From Actinobacteria bacterium UBA3086 (GTDB lineage: Bacteria > Actinomycetota > Coriobacteriia > Anaerosomatales > UBA3086): 11,792 nt of DNA. The stretch lies in the NCBI GenBank assembly GCA_002367305.1, contig DFBG01000112.1, positions 1 through 11,792 of the forward strand, in the 5' to 3' direction. Position numbers and translations under genes: made by a program. Positions 6,176-11,792 of the stretch are shown piece by piece. Numbering within the stretch: position 1 is the stretch's first letter; every line of letters begins with the position of its first letter. A model generated the notes under the pieces. The model had not been told where the DNA came from and made no database searches. It saw only the letters and a program-made list of their open reading frames with translations.

Positions 6176-7204
6176 CTAGAGTGAGTCGAATTCGGCTGTG
6201 AAGGCTCGCTCCAGTTCAGTGCGCTCCTCATGCGGCAGGAGCGATGTGCGCACCGCATTGATCGAGAGGTCGGCGAGCGCCTGCTCGTCCAGGCCGAACC
6301 ATATGCTCGCGGCCCGGTATTCGTCGGTGAGTGTGGTGCTGAATAGCGCCGGATCGTCTGAGGCGATAGTGACCGAGATGCCGGCATCCATGAGTCGGGG
6401 TAGAGGATGCTGCTCCATTGACGGGACCACGCCCAGGCACACGTTGCTTGTGGGACAGACGTCCAGCGTGACGTTTCTGTCGCGAATGAGCCGCACCACC
6501 GATTCATCGTCCAGGCAGCGGATGCCGTGCCCTATCCTGACCGCCCCCAGAAGTTCGATCGCGTCGCGGATGCTTGTGGCATCGTCGGTCTCGCCTTGGT
6601 GTGGGACGGATGCCAGATCGGCCGCCAGAGCCACGGCATATGCGTCCTCGAAGAGCCTTGGCGGATTGCCGAGTTCGGGTCCGCCCAGGCCCAAAGCGAC
6701 GACGCCGTCAGAGGCACCCTCAACCGCCCACTGCGCGACGGTCGTGGCGTTCTCCAGTGGACGGATGTCGCGCGAGTAGTCAGGGATGTAGCGGGCCAGC
6801 ACGCCCCACTCGGACTCAGCATGTGCTCGTGCGGAGTTGAGGGCCTCCAGCTGATCTGCGAAGGGGATCGCGGCGTTCTCGAAATGCGTGTACGGCGTCC
6901 AGGTGAGCTCTGTGTAGCGGATGTTCTGCTCGGCCTGTCCGCGCATGAAATCGTGCATGATGAGTTCGAGGTCTTCAGGCGTGCGTATGCAGGTGCTGAG
7001 CTTCTTGTAGATCTCGATGAAGTGGTCGAAATCGCGGAATAGGAACCACTCCTGCAGCCCGGCAACGTCCGTTGCGGGCAGTTCTATCGAGTTTCGTTTA
7101 GCAAGAGCCAGAAGCGTCTCGGGTTGGACGGAGCCCTCCAGGTGCACGTGCAGTTCTGCCTTGGGCATCGAGGCGATGAACGTGTCGTGTGGCTTTGCAG
7201 TCAT
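6176..7204 (-). CDS. Adenosine-deaminase-family purine/aminofutalosine deaminase
   Basis: The protein has 342 residues, the usual length for the family. It shows the full zinc-hydrolase set: KAELHVHLEGS with metal ligands His19 and His21, HQGE with His202 and catalytic Glu205, RIGHGIR with His226, and SDDPALFSTTL with Asp283 as metal ligand followed by Asp284. Family members deaminate adenosine, adenine or 6-aminodeoxyfutalosine (in the futalosine menaquinone route). The SDDP form and the HQGE variant (HAGE is common) leave the substrate open, and I see no futalosine-pathway gene nearby to decide it. I chose the ATG at 7204 because AGGAG lies 5 bases before it on the minus strand and conserved sequence begins shortly after. 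An upstream extension to 7330 would overlap the preceding gene. It follows the ICMT-family gene on the same strand with a 67-base gap, probably in one operon. Confidence 0.9.
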   Translation of the reverse strand: MTAKPHDTFIASMPKAELHVHLEGSVQPETLLALAKRNSIELPATDVAGLQEWFLFRDFDHFIEIYKKLSTCIRTPEDLELIMHDFMRGQAEQNIRYTELTWTPYTHFENAAIPFADQLEALNSARAHAESEWGVLARYIPDYSRDIRPLENATTVAQWAVEGASDGVVALGLGGPELGNPPRLFEDAYAVALAADLASVPHQGETDDATSIRDAIELLGAVRIGHGIRCLDDESVVRLIRDRNVTLDVCPTSNVCLGVVPSMEQHPLPRLMDAGISVTIASDDPALFSTTLTDEYRAASIWFGLDEQALADLSINAVRTSLLPHEERTELERAFTAEFDSL

Positions 7205-7271
7205 GCAGGCTCCTCGGCTTCGTTGTGGACGGTGCAACCAGGTGTGTCCGTCGATGTTCAGTGTAGTGTCG

Positions 7272-7775
7272 CTACCCGTGAACCGGTGTGTGTCCGGGTC
7301 CGAACTTGCGCCAGAGCCCGGCTGCCACATTCATGAGCGGCACTCGTTCCCGGTAGCGCGCGTAATCGGGCCCGAGATCGCGCATACAGACCTTGTCGGC
7401 GTCGCGGATGTTGAGAAGCTCGGTGGTCAGCGCCGCCACGCCCGCAAGTGTGGACGCCCAGTGTTGGGTGATCAGCATCCAGCCTGCCGAGAAGAACAGC
7501 CACGCCACGAACTGCGGGTGGCGCACTATCGCGTAGATGCCGCGATCGACCACGCGCGTGGTGGACATGTAATCCGCTCCCTCTGGCACTTCGCCGTAAC
7601 GCTTGAGATGCCAGAACGGCAGGAACTCGAGAGGCAGCCAGATCGCGAACAGCGCTATCGCCACATACTTGAGCCATGCAGACTCACCGCTTGGCAGGGC
7701 GAGCGCGAGCGTCCACTGCACCAGTATCAACATGAACGTCACTTTCAGCCATGGGTAGTCGCGCGAATCAGCCAT
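7272..7775 (-). CDS. Isoprenylcysteine carboxyl methyltransferase (ICMT)/PEMT-family membrane protein
   Basis: This 167-residue membrane protein has about four hydrophobic segments: VTFMLILVQWTLALAL, YVAIALFAIWLPLEFLPF, WLFFSAGWMLI and STLAGVAALTTELL. The hallmark of the ICMT/PEMT methyltransferase superfamily is present: GIYAIVRHPQF, with Arg85-His86-Pro87 in the SAM-binding C-terminal part, followed by DLGPDYARYRERVPL, which matches the closing G.dY..Y...VP signature. In bacteria these enzymes methylate small lipids or isoprenoid-linked thiols, but substrates are rarely known, so I assign only the family. The start at 7775 has GGAGG on the minus strand about 6 bases ahead. It is the first gene of a minus-strand pair with the deaminase and is transcribed divergently from the ATP-grasp gene. 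Confidence 0.83.
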   Translation of the reverse strand: MADSRDYPWLKVTFMLILVQWTLALALPSGESAWLKYVAIALFAIWLPLEFLPFWHLKRYGEVPEGADYMSTTRVVDRGIYAIVRHPQFVAWLFFSAGWMLITQHWASTLAGVAALTTELLNIRDADKVCMRDLGPDYARYRERVPLMNVAAGLWRKFGPGHTPVHG

Positions 7776-7843
7776 GACGCACCTCCGTATGCTCCGGTTA
7801 CCCACGTGCGGTTCATTCCCTCATCGGCGTGTCGGCACACTGC

Positions 7844-7854
7844 GCTATCATAGC
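7844..7854. promoter_or_regulatory. Palindromic candidate -10 shared by divergent genes
   Basis: GCTATCATAGC (7844-7854) is a perfect inverted repeat around a central C. It presents TATCAT as a -10 on the plus strand (7846-7851) and TATGAT on the minus strand (7852-7847), and lies in the 120-base gap between the divergent ICMT-family and ATP-grasp genes. No TTGACA-like -35 is visible in either direction, so activity or an activator site is speculative. A plus-strand start from it would fall near 7858, next to an in-frame ATG at 7860. Confidence 0.32.
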
Positions 7855-7895
7855 CCGGCATGAGCGCGTGCGATGAACATCGTCCAAGGAGAGCC

Positions 7896-9062
7896 ATGTA
7901 CATCCTGAGCGAGCCCTATGTGTCCGACTTCCTACGTGACACGATCCTCGTGACCGGTGCGCCGGTGCTGGACACGCCCATGGCGCGCAAGGTGTTCGAA
8001 GGTCTCGACCACGAGCTGCTGGCCGACGATGAGTTCGCTGCTTTGGCGCGACGCCGAGGCACACGGGTCTACTCCAACTCGGAGAACGCGATCGATTGGA
8101 TCATGGAGCATCTTGCCGACACGGATCTGCCTTCTCGAATCCGGTTGTTCAAGGACAAGGTTGCGTTCCGGGAACTCGTACGACCGCTCTTTCCCGACTA
8201 CGTGTTCTGTGAAGTCGCCGTCGCCGACATGGATGCGGTCGATGTGTCTGACCTGCCGTTCCCGTTCGTGATCAAGCCGGCGGTGGGCTTCTTCTCCGTG
8301 GGCGTGCACGTGGTGGAGTCTGCAGATGCATGGCCCGCGACCGTGCAGCGCATTCGCGATGAGGTCGCTCGTTCTGCGGAGTTCTACCCGGCTGCCGTGT
8401 TGGGTCTGGATCGATTCATCATCGAGCAGGCGATCGAGGGCGAGGAGTTCGCCGTCGATGCGTACTTCGACGAGAACGGCGAGCCCGTCATCGTGGACAT
8501 CATGGGGCACATCTTCGCGGGTGCGGACGATGTGAGCGATCGTGTCTACTACACCTCGGGGGACCTGATCGCACGACTGAGAGAGCCGTTCGTTGCGTTC
8601 CTGGCGCAGGTCGGCGAGTTGGCGGGGTTGCGTGATTTTCCGGTGCACGCGGAGCTGCGCGTGAACGACGCGGGCGACATTGTGCCCATCGAGATCAATC
8701 CCATGCGGTTCGGCGGCTGGTGCGCTACGGATATGGCGCACTACGCGTTCGGCATCAACCCGTACCTCACGTATCTGGATGACCAGCGGCCCGAATGGGA
8801 TCGGATTCTGGTCGACCGCAGAGGCACGGCATGCGGGTTGGTGGTGGCCGACTTCGCCGGCGACATCGACCGCAGTGCCATCGAGTCCGTCGACTACGAA
8901 GCGTTCCAGGCGCGGTTCTCAGCTCCTTTGGATATGCGTCGTGTGGATTACTCGCGTTTCCCGGTGTTCGCGTTCCTGTTCGCTCAGGTTCCGGCCCATG
9001 ATTTCTCGGAGCTCAAGTCGGTGTTGCATGCGGATCTGAGCGGCTATCTACATATGAGCTAG
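7896..9062 (+). CDS. Stand-alone ATP-grasp carboxylate-amine ligase-like protein
   Basis: The protein is 388 residues long. The N-terminal ~90 residues form a pre-ATP-grasp region, followed by an ATP-grasp domain: FKDKVAFRELV, FPFVIKPAVGFFSVGV with nucleotide-binding Lys127, DRFIIEQAIEGEEFAVD with Glu177, HAELRV (His251, Glu253) and IEINPMRFGG with Glu266 and Asn268 as the magnesium-binding pair. All expected ATP and metal residues are present, so it should be an active ligase forming an acyl-phosphate, probably joining a carboxylate to an amine as in amino-acid or dipeptide ligases. The substrates are unknown and no biosynthetic cluster surrounds it. I favour ATG 7896, with AAGGAG at 7886-7891; an in-frame ATG at 7860 would add 12 residues and could only be used leaderless from the nearby -10. 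It runs divergently from the ICMT-family gene. Confidence 0.84.
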   Translation: MYILSEPYVSDFLRDTILVTGAPVLDTPMARKVFEGLDHELLADDEFAALARRRGTRVYSNSENAIDWIMEHLADTDLPSRIRLFKDKVAFRELVRPLFPDYVFCEVAVADMDAVDVSDLPFPFVIKPAVGFFSVGVHVVESADAWPATVQRIRDEVARSAEFYPAAVLGLDRFIIEQAIEGEEFAVDAYFDENGEPVIVDIMGHIFAGADDVSDRVYYTSGDLIARLREPFVAFLAQVGELAGLRDFPVHAELRVNDAGDIVPIEINPMRFGGWCATDMAHYAFGINPYLTYLDDQRPEWDRILVDRRGTACGLVVADFAGDIDRSAIESVDYEAFQARFSAPLDMRRVDYSRFPVFAFLFAQVPAHDFSELKSVLHADLSGYLHMS

Positions 9063-9087
9063 TGTGGGGGGGGAGACTGGGTTGGGA

Positions 9088-9106
9088 GTACCCGACCGGC
9101 GGGTAC
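9088..9106 (+). other. Perfect 7-bp hairpin after the ATP-grasp gene
   Basis: GTACCCG (9088-9094) and CGGGTAC (9100-9106) pair exactly around the loop ACCGG. It lies 25 bases after the ATP-grasp stop and 62 bases before the lipoprotein start, so it may end transcription or protect a 3' end. There is no T tract. A run of eight G (9066-9073) precedes it. Confidence 0.4.
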
Positions 9107-9168
9107 AGGCAGGAGTGAGCGTGCGCTGCGCCGAATGGGGCACTAAGTCCACACACAGGGGAGAGCAC

Positions 9169-9780
9169 ATGGGGATCCGTACCGGTCGGTTCACGCTCAT
9201 CTTCGTAGTTCTCGCGGCATCGGGCGCTCTTGTCGGCTGCTGTCGCAGTGTCACACCCGAGGGCGGCACGCAGATACTCACCACCGACGTGAGCGTCGCT
9301 ATGGAGGCGTTCCTTACTGAGAACATCTGGGATCTGTGTCTGACGGATACGGCGGAGTATGACGGTCGCAATGCGATCTGCGTGGTTGCCACGCTGCCCA
9401 GAGCTCTCGAGCATGATGTGATCGTGCTCGACTCCGTGGCCATTGCGGCGCTCGACCAGGTGCAGGAGTCGGTGCCCGAAACGCAAGCAGTGGGCGTGGT
9501 GCTGCGCTTTATTCGCGAGGATGATTCCACGTGGTGGGAGCAGGTATTCGACACGCGTGAGTACTGGTATGGCTGCGAGCCGGGAACCACGGGCGATCCG
9601 GCAGCGATCCGGGATTGCATCACCGTGTTCACGGCGCAGGATGTGGCTCGTCGGCTGGGTGATCCGGGCGAGATAGAGGGCGAATCGATGTTCATCGGTA
9701 GGATCATGGAGGTCGATACGGAGATGCTGGCGGGTATGGCGCACGGTGAGATCGCGGTGCCCGATCTCGTATCGTTCTGA
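9169..9780 (+). CDS. Predicted lipoprotein, unknown function
   Basis: The protein is 203 residues long with a lipoprotein signal peptide: Arg4 and Arg7, a hydrophobic core (FTLIFVVLAASGALVG) and lipobox LVGC with the acylated Cys24, directly followed by a second Cys. After cleavage it would be attached to the outer face of the membrane. The mature part has four further cysteines (in LCLTD, AICVV, WYGCEP and RDCITV), enough for two disulfides, and a Trp/acidic-rich middle section. I do not recognise the family. ATG 9169 was chosen because AGGGGAG (9157-9163) lies 5 bases upstream and the signal peptide starts there. The frame is open back to 9064, but that stretch is not signal-like. Another lipoprotein gene follows 74 bases later. 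Confidence 0.72.
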   Translation: MGIRTGRFTLIFVVLAASGALVGCCRSVTPEGGTQILTTDVSVAMEAFLTENIWDLCLTDTAEYDGRNAICVVATLPRALEHDVIVLDSVAIAALDQVQESVPETQAVGVVLRFIREDDSTWWEQVFDTREYWYGCEPGTTGDPAAIRDCITVFTAQDVARRLGDPGEIEGESMFIGRIMEVDTEMLAGMAHGEIAVPDLVSF

Positions 9781-9811
9781 GAAGTTTTCCCTGCAAGGGG
9801 CAGGCGGGGTA

Positions 9812-9817
9812 CATAAT
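9812..9817 (+). promoter_or_regulatory. Candidate -10 before the second lipoprotein gene
   Basis: CATAAT (9812-9817) matches five of six bases of TATAAT and sits 37 bases before the ATG, in an AT-richer patch of the 74-base gap. The -35 side is poor (CTGCAA at 9791-9796, 15-base spacer). Confidence 0.3.
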
Positions 9818-9854
9818 CATATGGACAGAATCGTTCTTGGAGGGGGAGAAGAGC

Positions 9855-10400
9855 ATGTTCAGGATCTTTCGCATGGGCGTTGCTGTGTTGATGCTTGTTG
9901 CAGTGGTGGGGCTCACCGGCTGTGAGAAGGCTGCGGATAAGGCCGCCGAGGAGGCCGCCGAAGCGCTCATCGAAGCGGGAACCGGCACTGACGTCGAGGT
10001 TGATGATGATGGCGCCACGATCGAGTTCGAGGACTCGGAGACCGGTGAGCGCCTCACGATCGAGAGTGAAGCCACAGGTCTGCCCGACGACTTCCCGTCC
10101 GACTTCCCCGTGTATGAGGATGCGGATATCACCTCCAACAGCACCATCACCATGGAGGAGTCCGCCACGTACTACGTGTCGCAGAGCACATTCGATGCAT
10201 ACGAGGACGTGCTCGCTTGGCACGAAAAGGCATATGCGGACGCAGGCTGGAACAGTGTGGCCACGAACAAGGTCGAGGCCGACGGTCTGTCCACGGCGGT
10301 CCTGAGTATCACCAAGGGTGAGTCACAGGCAACTGTGGTCATGGCTGAGACCGAAGAGGGATCGGTCGATATCCAGCTCAGCGTGGTCTGGGCCAACTAA
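9855..10400 (+). CDS. Predicted lipoprotein with helical linker and small globular domain
   Basis: This 181-residue protein has a classical lipoprotein signal peptide: basic N-terminus (FRIFRMG), hydrophobic stretch and lipobox LTGC with Cys23. Next come a charged Ala/Glu/Lys helix (residues ~24-45, EKAADKAAEEAAEALIEAG) and an acidic strand-rich section. The C-terminal ~110 residues open with LPDDFPSDFPVYEDADI and contain TYYVSQSTF, VLAWHEKAYADAGW and ATVVMAE. That pattern, a proline-rich DFP.DFPVY entry followed by a helix ending in AGW, recurs in small bacterial lipoproteins of unknown function. The protein is very acidic. ATG 9855 is preceded by AGGGGGAG (9841-9848) at 6 bases; an in-frame TTG at 9837 lies ahead of that site. 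It ends 37 bases before a strong terminator hairpin. Confidence 0.77.
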   Translation: MFRIFRMGVAVLMLVAVVGLTGCEKAADKAAEEAAEALIEAGTGTDVEVDDDGATIEFEDSETGERLTIESEATGLPDDFPSDFPVYEDADITSNSTITMEESATYYVSQSTFDAYEDVLAWHEKAYADAGWNSVATNKVEADGLSTAVLSITKGESQATVVMAETEEGSVDIQLSVVWAN

Positions 10401-10437
10401 GCTCTGCAAGAATTCCGCGAGTTCAAAGACATCGACA

Positions 10438-10474
10438 GTGAGCGGCGTGTCCTCTCGTGGGACGCGCCGCTCAC
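10438..10474. terminator. Strong bidirectional terminator hairpin
   Basis: The arms 10438-10452 (GTGAGCGGCGTGTCC) and 10460-10474 (GGACGCGCCGCTCAC) form a 15-bp stem with one G-U pair and a 7-base loop. It lies between the stop of the second lipoprotein gene (10400) and the stop of the superoxide reductase gene (10479), which converge here, so it can serve both strands. There is no strong T run, as is usual in GC-rich actinobacterial terminators. Confidence 0.8.
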
Positions 10475-10478
10475 GTCG

Positions 10479-10826
10479 TTAGATGGTGATCTCGGCGGCC
10501 CACAGGCCATGGATGGTGCAGCTCTCGACTGCGCGTAGTGTTGTTCCTGGATCGAGATCAACGACCACGGAGACCTCCGGGTATGCGGCTACGGCTGCCA
10601 GATCGAAGCGTGCGATCACTGCGTCACCCACGTAGAGCGCAATCGAGTCGATGAAGTGATCGGCCATATTGGGGTGTGCGACGTAGTGGCCGACCTTGAT
10701 GTTCACGCGGGTCTTGTCGCCCGCGGGTTCGTGAGTGATGTAGGGAGTATGCTTGCGCTCGAAGTCGGTGACGGCGTCCAGATCGGCAACGAGATTCACG
10801 CCGCTCAACACCGGTGCGTCGCTCAT
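10479..10826 (-). CDS. sor: Superoxide reductase (neelaredoxin/class II-type, desulfoferrodoxin iron-binding domain)
   Basis: This 115-residue cytoplasmic protein matches the non-haem iron centre domain of superoxide reductases, which reduce superoxide to hydrogen peroxide without making oxygen and are typical of anaerobes. The ligand set is complete: His26 in KHTPYI, His51 and His57 in VGHYVAHPNMADHF, and Cys103 and His106 in SCTIHGLW. The N-terminal four-cysteine rubredoxin-like domain of desulfoferrodoxin is absent, so it is the short neelaredoxin form. Odd point: the family motif is EKHxP, with the Glu two residues before His, whereas here the order is Glu23-Arg24-Lys25-His26, leaving Arg at the Glu position. 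GGAGGA lies about 5 bases before the ATG. It is a single gene, divergent from the isochorismatase-fhs genes, and ends at a strong shared terminator. An electron donor such as rubredoxin is not in the window. Confidence 0.9.
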   Translation of the reverse strand: MSDAPVLSGVNLVADLDAVTDFERKHTPYITHEPAGDKTRVNIKVGHYVAHPNMADHFIDSIALYVGDAVIARFDLAAVAAYPEVSVVVDLDPGTTLRAVESCTIHGLWAAEITI

Positions 10827-10933
10827 GTAGTTCCTCCAGTCAGGTTCGTTGGATGGGTGGACGCGGCTATACTCGCCGCATTAGAACAGTTTGTACCCTT
10901 TGGGAGCGAGTTCGTCCTCGCGATCGGCCGAGT

Positions 10934-10962
10934 TTGGAGGCGAGGGGTGTGGGCGATAGAAT
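10934..10962 (+). promoter_or_regulatory. Candidate sigma-70-type promoter for the isochorismatase-fhs genes
   Basis: TTGGAG (10934-10939) and TAGAAT (10957-10962) are separated by exactly 17 bases. The -10 matches five of six consensus bases. A start near 10969 would leave a leader of about 28 bases including GGAGG (10988-10992) before the ATG at 10997. A second TATACT lies at 10868-10873 with no clear -35. Confidence 0.48.
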
Positions 10963-10996
10963 CACCTTCTGGGATCAATGTCGAAGCGGAGGACGT

Positions 10997-11578
10997 ATGC
11001 ACAGGGGAGAGTTGCTCATCGACAAGAATGACTTCGTGCTGGTCGTGGTGGATATTCAGGAACGGCTCGCCGCCGCGATGGAGGATCACTGCACCGTGGT
11101 CACGTCGGCGGTCAAGCTCATCCGACTGGCGGCCCTCGTGGGTGCTCCCATCATTGTGACCCGTCAGTACCCCGAAGGGCTGGGCGCAAATGTGCCAGAG
11201 ATCGATGAGGCGCTTCTGGGTGCCGCACGTGCTGGCGCCCGAGTTCACGCTCTGGACAAGACCGCGTTCTGCTGTTCGTCTGAGTCCGCGTTCGTTGAGG
11301 CGTTGGAGTCCACCGGCCGTCATCAGGCGGTGGTTTTGGGCATGGAGACACATATCTGCGTCACGCAGACGGCTCTCGCTCTGGCCGAAGCCGGACACCG
11401 CGTGCACGTTCCTGCCGACGTTTGCTGTTCGCGCAACGTGCTGAATCACGAGATCTCGCTGGATCGGATGCGCGCTGGTGGCGTGCAGGTCACCACGAGT
11501 GAGTCCGTCATGTACGAGGCGGTCGCTAAGGCTGACACCGACGAGTTTCGTGCTCTGCTCAAGATTGTGAAGGACTGA
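10997..11578 (+). CDS. Isochorismatase-family cysteine hydrolase
   Basis: The protein is 193 residues long, the normal length for small isochorismatase-like hydrolases such as YcaC. The catalytic triad is present: Asp19 in LVVVDIQERL, Lys88 in ALDKTAFCC and nucleophile Cys121 in GMETHICVTQTA, with the cis-peptide/oxyanion segment GMETH just before it. Family members cleave amide or vinyl-ether bonds (nicotinamide, isochorismate, N-carbamoyl compounds). The residues here do not point to one substrate, and an isochorismate role is unlikely without siderophore genes. ATG 10997 has GGAGG (10988-10992) close upstream; the longer open frame before it overlaps the intergenic region and looks non-coding. 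The fhs start codon follows only 5 bases after its stop, so the two genes are almost certainly co-transcribed. Confidence 0.87.
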   Translation: MHRGELLIDKNDFVLVVVDIQERLAAAMEDHCTVVTSAVKLIRLAALVGAPIIVTRQYPEGLGANVPEIDEALLGAARAGARVHALDKTAFCCSSESAFVEALESTGRHQAVVLGMETHICVTQTALALAEAGHRVHVPADVCCSRNVLNHEISLDRMRAGGVQVTTSESVMYEAVAKADTDEFRALLKIVKD

Positions 11579-11583
11579 CGCCC

Positions 11584-11792
11584 GTGCACTCCGACATTGA
11601 TATCGCGCAAGAGGCATCGCTCAGACCCATAGGCGATGTTGGCGCTGAGGCGGGGTTGCTCCCTGAGGAGCTTGAGCTCTTTGGGAAACATAAGGCCAAG
11701 ATCTCGCTCGACGTGCTCTCTCGGCTGAGCGATCGGCCCAACGGGCACTACGTTGATGTCACAGCCATCACACCGACGCCTTTGGGCGAGGG
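11584..11792 (+). CDS. fhs: Formate--tetrahydrofolate ligase, N-terminal part (partial)
   Basis: A GTG at 11584, with AAGGA at 11570-11574 inside the end of the preceding gene, opens a frame that runs off the right edge after 69 full codons. The start matches the conserved Fhs N-terminus closely: SDIDIAQEASLRPI, then LLPEELELFGKHKAKISLDV, followed by RLSDRPNGHYVDVTAITPTP and LGEG, the beginning of the ATP-binding PTPxGEGK(S/T)T loop. The enzyme makes 10-formyltetrahydrofolate from formate, ATP and tetrahydrofolate. It is used in the methyl branch of the Wood-Ljungdahl pathway and in purine and amino acid C1 metabolism. The full protein is normally about 555-560 residues, so only about an eighth is visible. 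No other Wood-Ljungdahl gene is in the window, so acetogenesis cannot be concluded. Confidence 0.95.
   Translation, partial: MHSDIDIAQEASLRPIGDVGAEAGLLPEELELFGKHKAKISLDVLSRLSDRPNGHYVDVTAITPTPLGE

Noticed and set aside
7017..7853. A 278-codon open frame on the plus strand
   Set aside because: It is antisense to the ICMT-family gene and the start of the deaminase, both of which have conserved motifs.
9066..9073. Run of eight G as a phase-variable tract or G-quadruplex
   Set aside because: It is outside any gene I accept, only one G run is long, and no frame would be switched by slippage there.
9048..10223. A 391-codon open frame on the minus strand
   Set aside because: It covers two plus-strand lipoprotein genes that have ribosome sites and lipoboxes. 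Its translation is Ser/Thr/Pro/Arg-rich and low in family-like features.
10814..10996. Upstream extension of the isochorismatase frame
   Set aside because: It overlaps the start of the superoxide reductase gene and the likely promoter, and the added residues are unlike the family.
1..11792. CRISPR array, tRNA/rRNA, transposase, integrase, toxin-antitoxin or phage-defence genes
   Set aside because: I saw no regularly spaced repeats, no tRNA cloverleaf or CCA-type ends, and no protein with such motifs. The small XRE gene is paired with a membrane protein rather than with a toxin, though the upstream gene is only partly visible.

Overview
The window is a GC-rich stretch (I estimate about 60% GC, by eye) from a bacterium that looks like a strictly anaerobic or microaerophilic actinobacterium. 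The start of formate--tetrahydrofolate ligase at the right end and a superoxide reductase are typical of anaerobes with folate-linked C1 metabolism. The base composition, strong GGAG-type Shine-Dalgarno sites and mix of families would fit the Coriobacteriia. This placement is inference; there is no rRNA in the window to confirm it.

Layout. Positions 1-1096 (+) hold the tail of a small membrane protein, a XRE-type regulator and an NAD(P)-binding epimerase-like protein in one tight run. Positions 1244-2155 (+) encode a membrane-anchored DUF1266-type protein. Positions 2156-2482 contain no intact gene, but they hold the first ~24 residues of a zinc-independent MDR/quinone-oxidoreductase-like gene that breaks off abruptly. 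Positions 2483-4046 (+) carry a membrane-anchored alpha/beta hydrolase (TTG start) and an RlmI-like SAM methyltransferase. Positions 4144-6149 (+) carry a membrane-fused spermidine-synthase-like protein and a small membrane protein. Positions 6176-7775 (-) carry an isoprenylcysteine-methyltransferase-family membrane protein followed by an adenosine-deaminase-family enzyme. Positions 7896-9062 (+) encode a stand-alone ATP-grasp ligase, divergent from that pair, and 9169-10400 (+) two lipoproteins. A strong two-way hairpin (10438-10474) separates these from a minus-strand superoxide reductase (10479-10826). An isochorismatase-family hydrolase (10997-11578, +) and the start of fhs (11584 to the edge) follow.

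How the genes relate. Most are single housekeeping or accessory genes and do not form an evident pathway. The clearest functional units are the regulator/membrane-protein pair at the left, the deaminase/methyltransferase pair on the minus strand, and isochorismatase-fhs, where only 5 bases separate the two. I found no RNA genes, CRISPR array, transposase or phage gene, and no convincing undescribed multi-gene system. The most useful second looks are the gene remnant at 2247-2397, the altered Glu position in the superoxide reductase active site, the degenerate spermidine-synthase motifs, and the orphan ATP-grasp enzyme with its palindromic promoter region.
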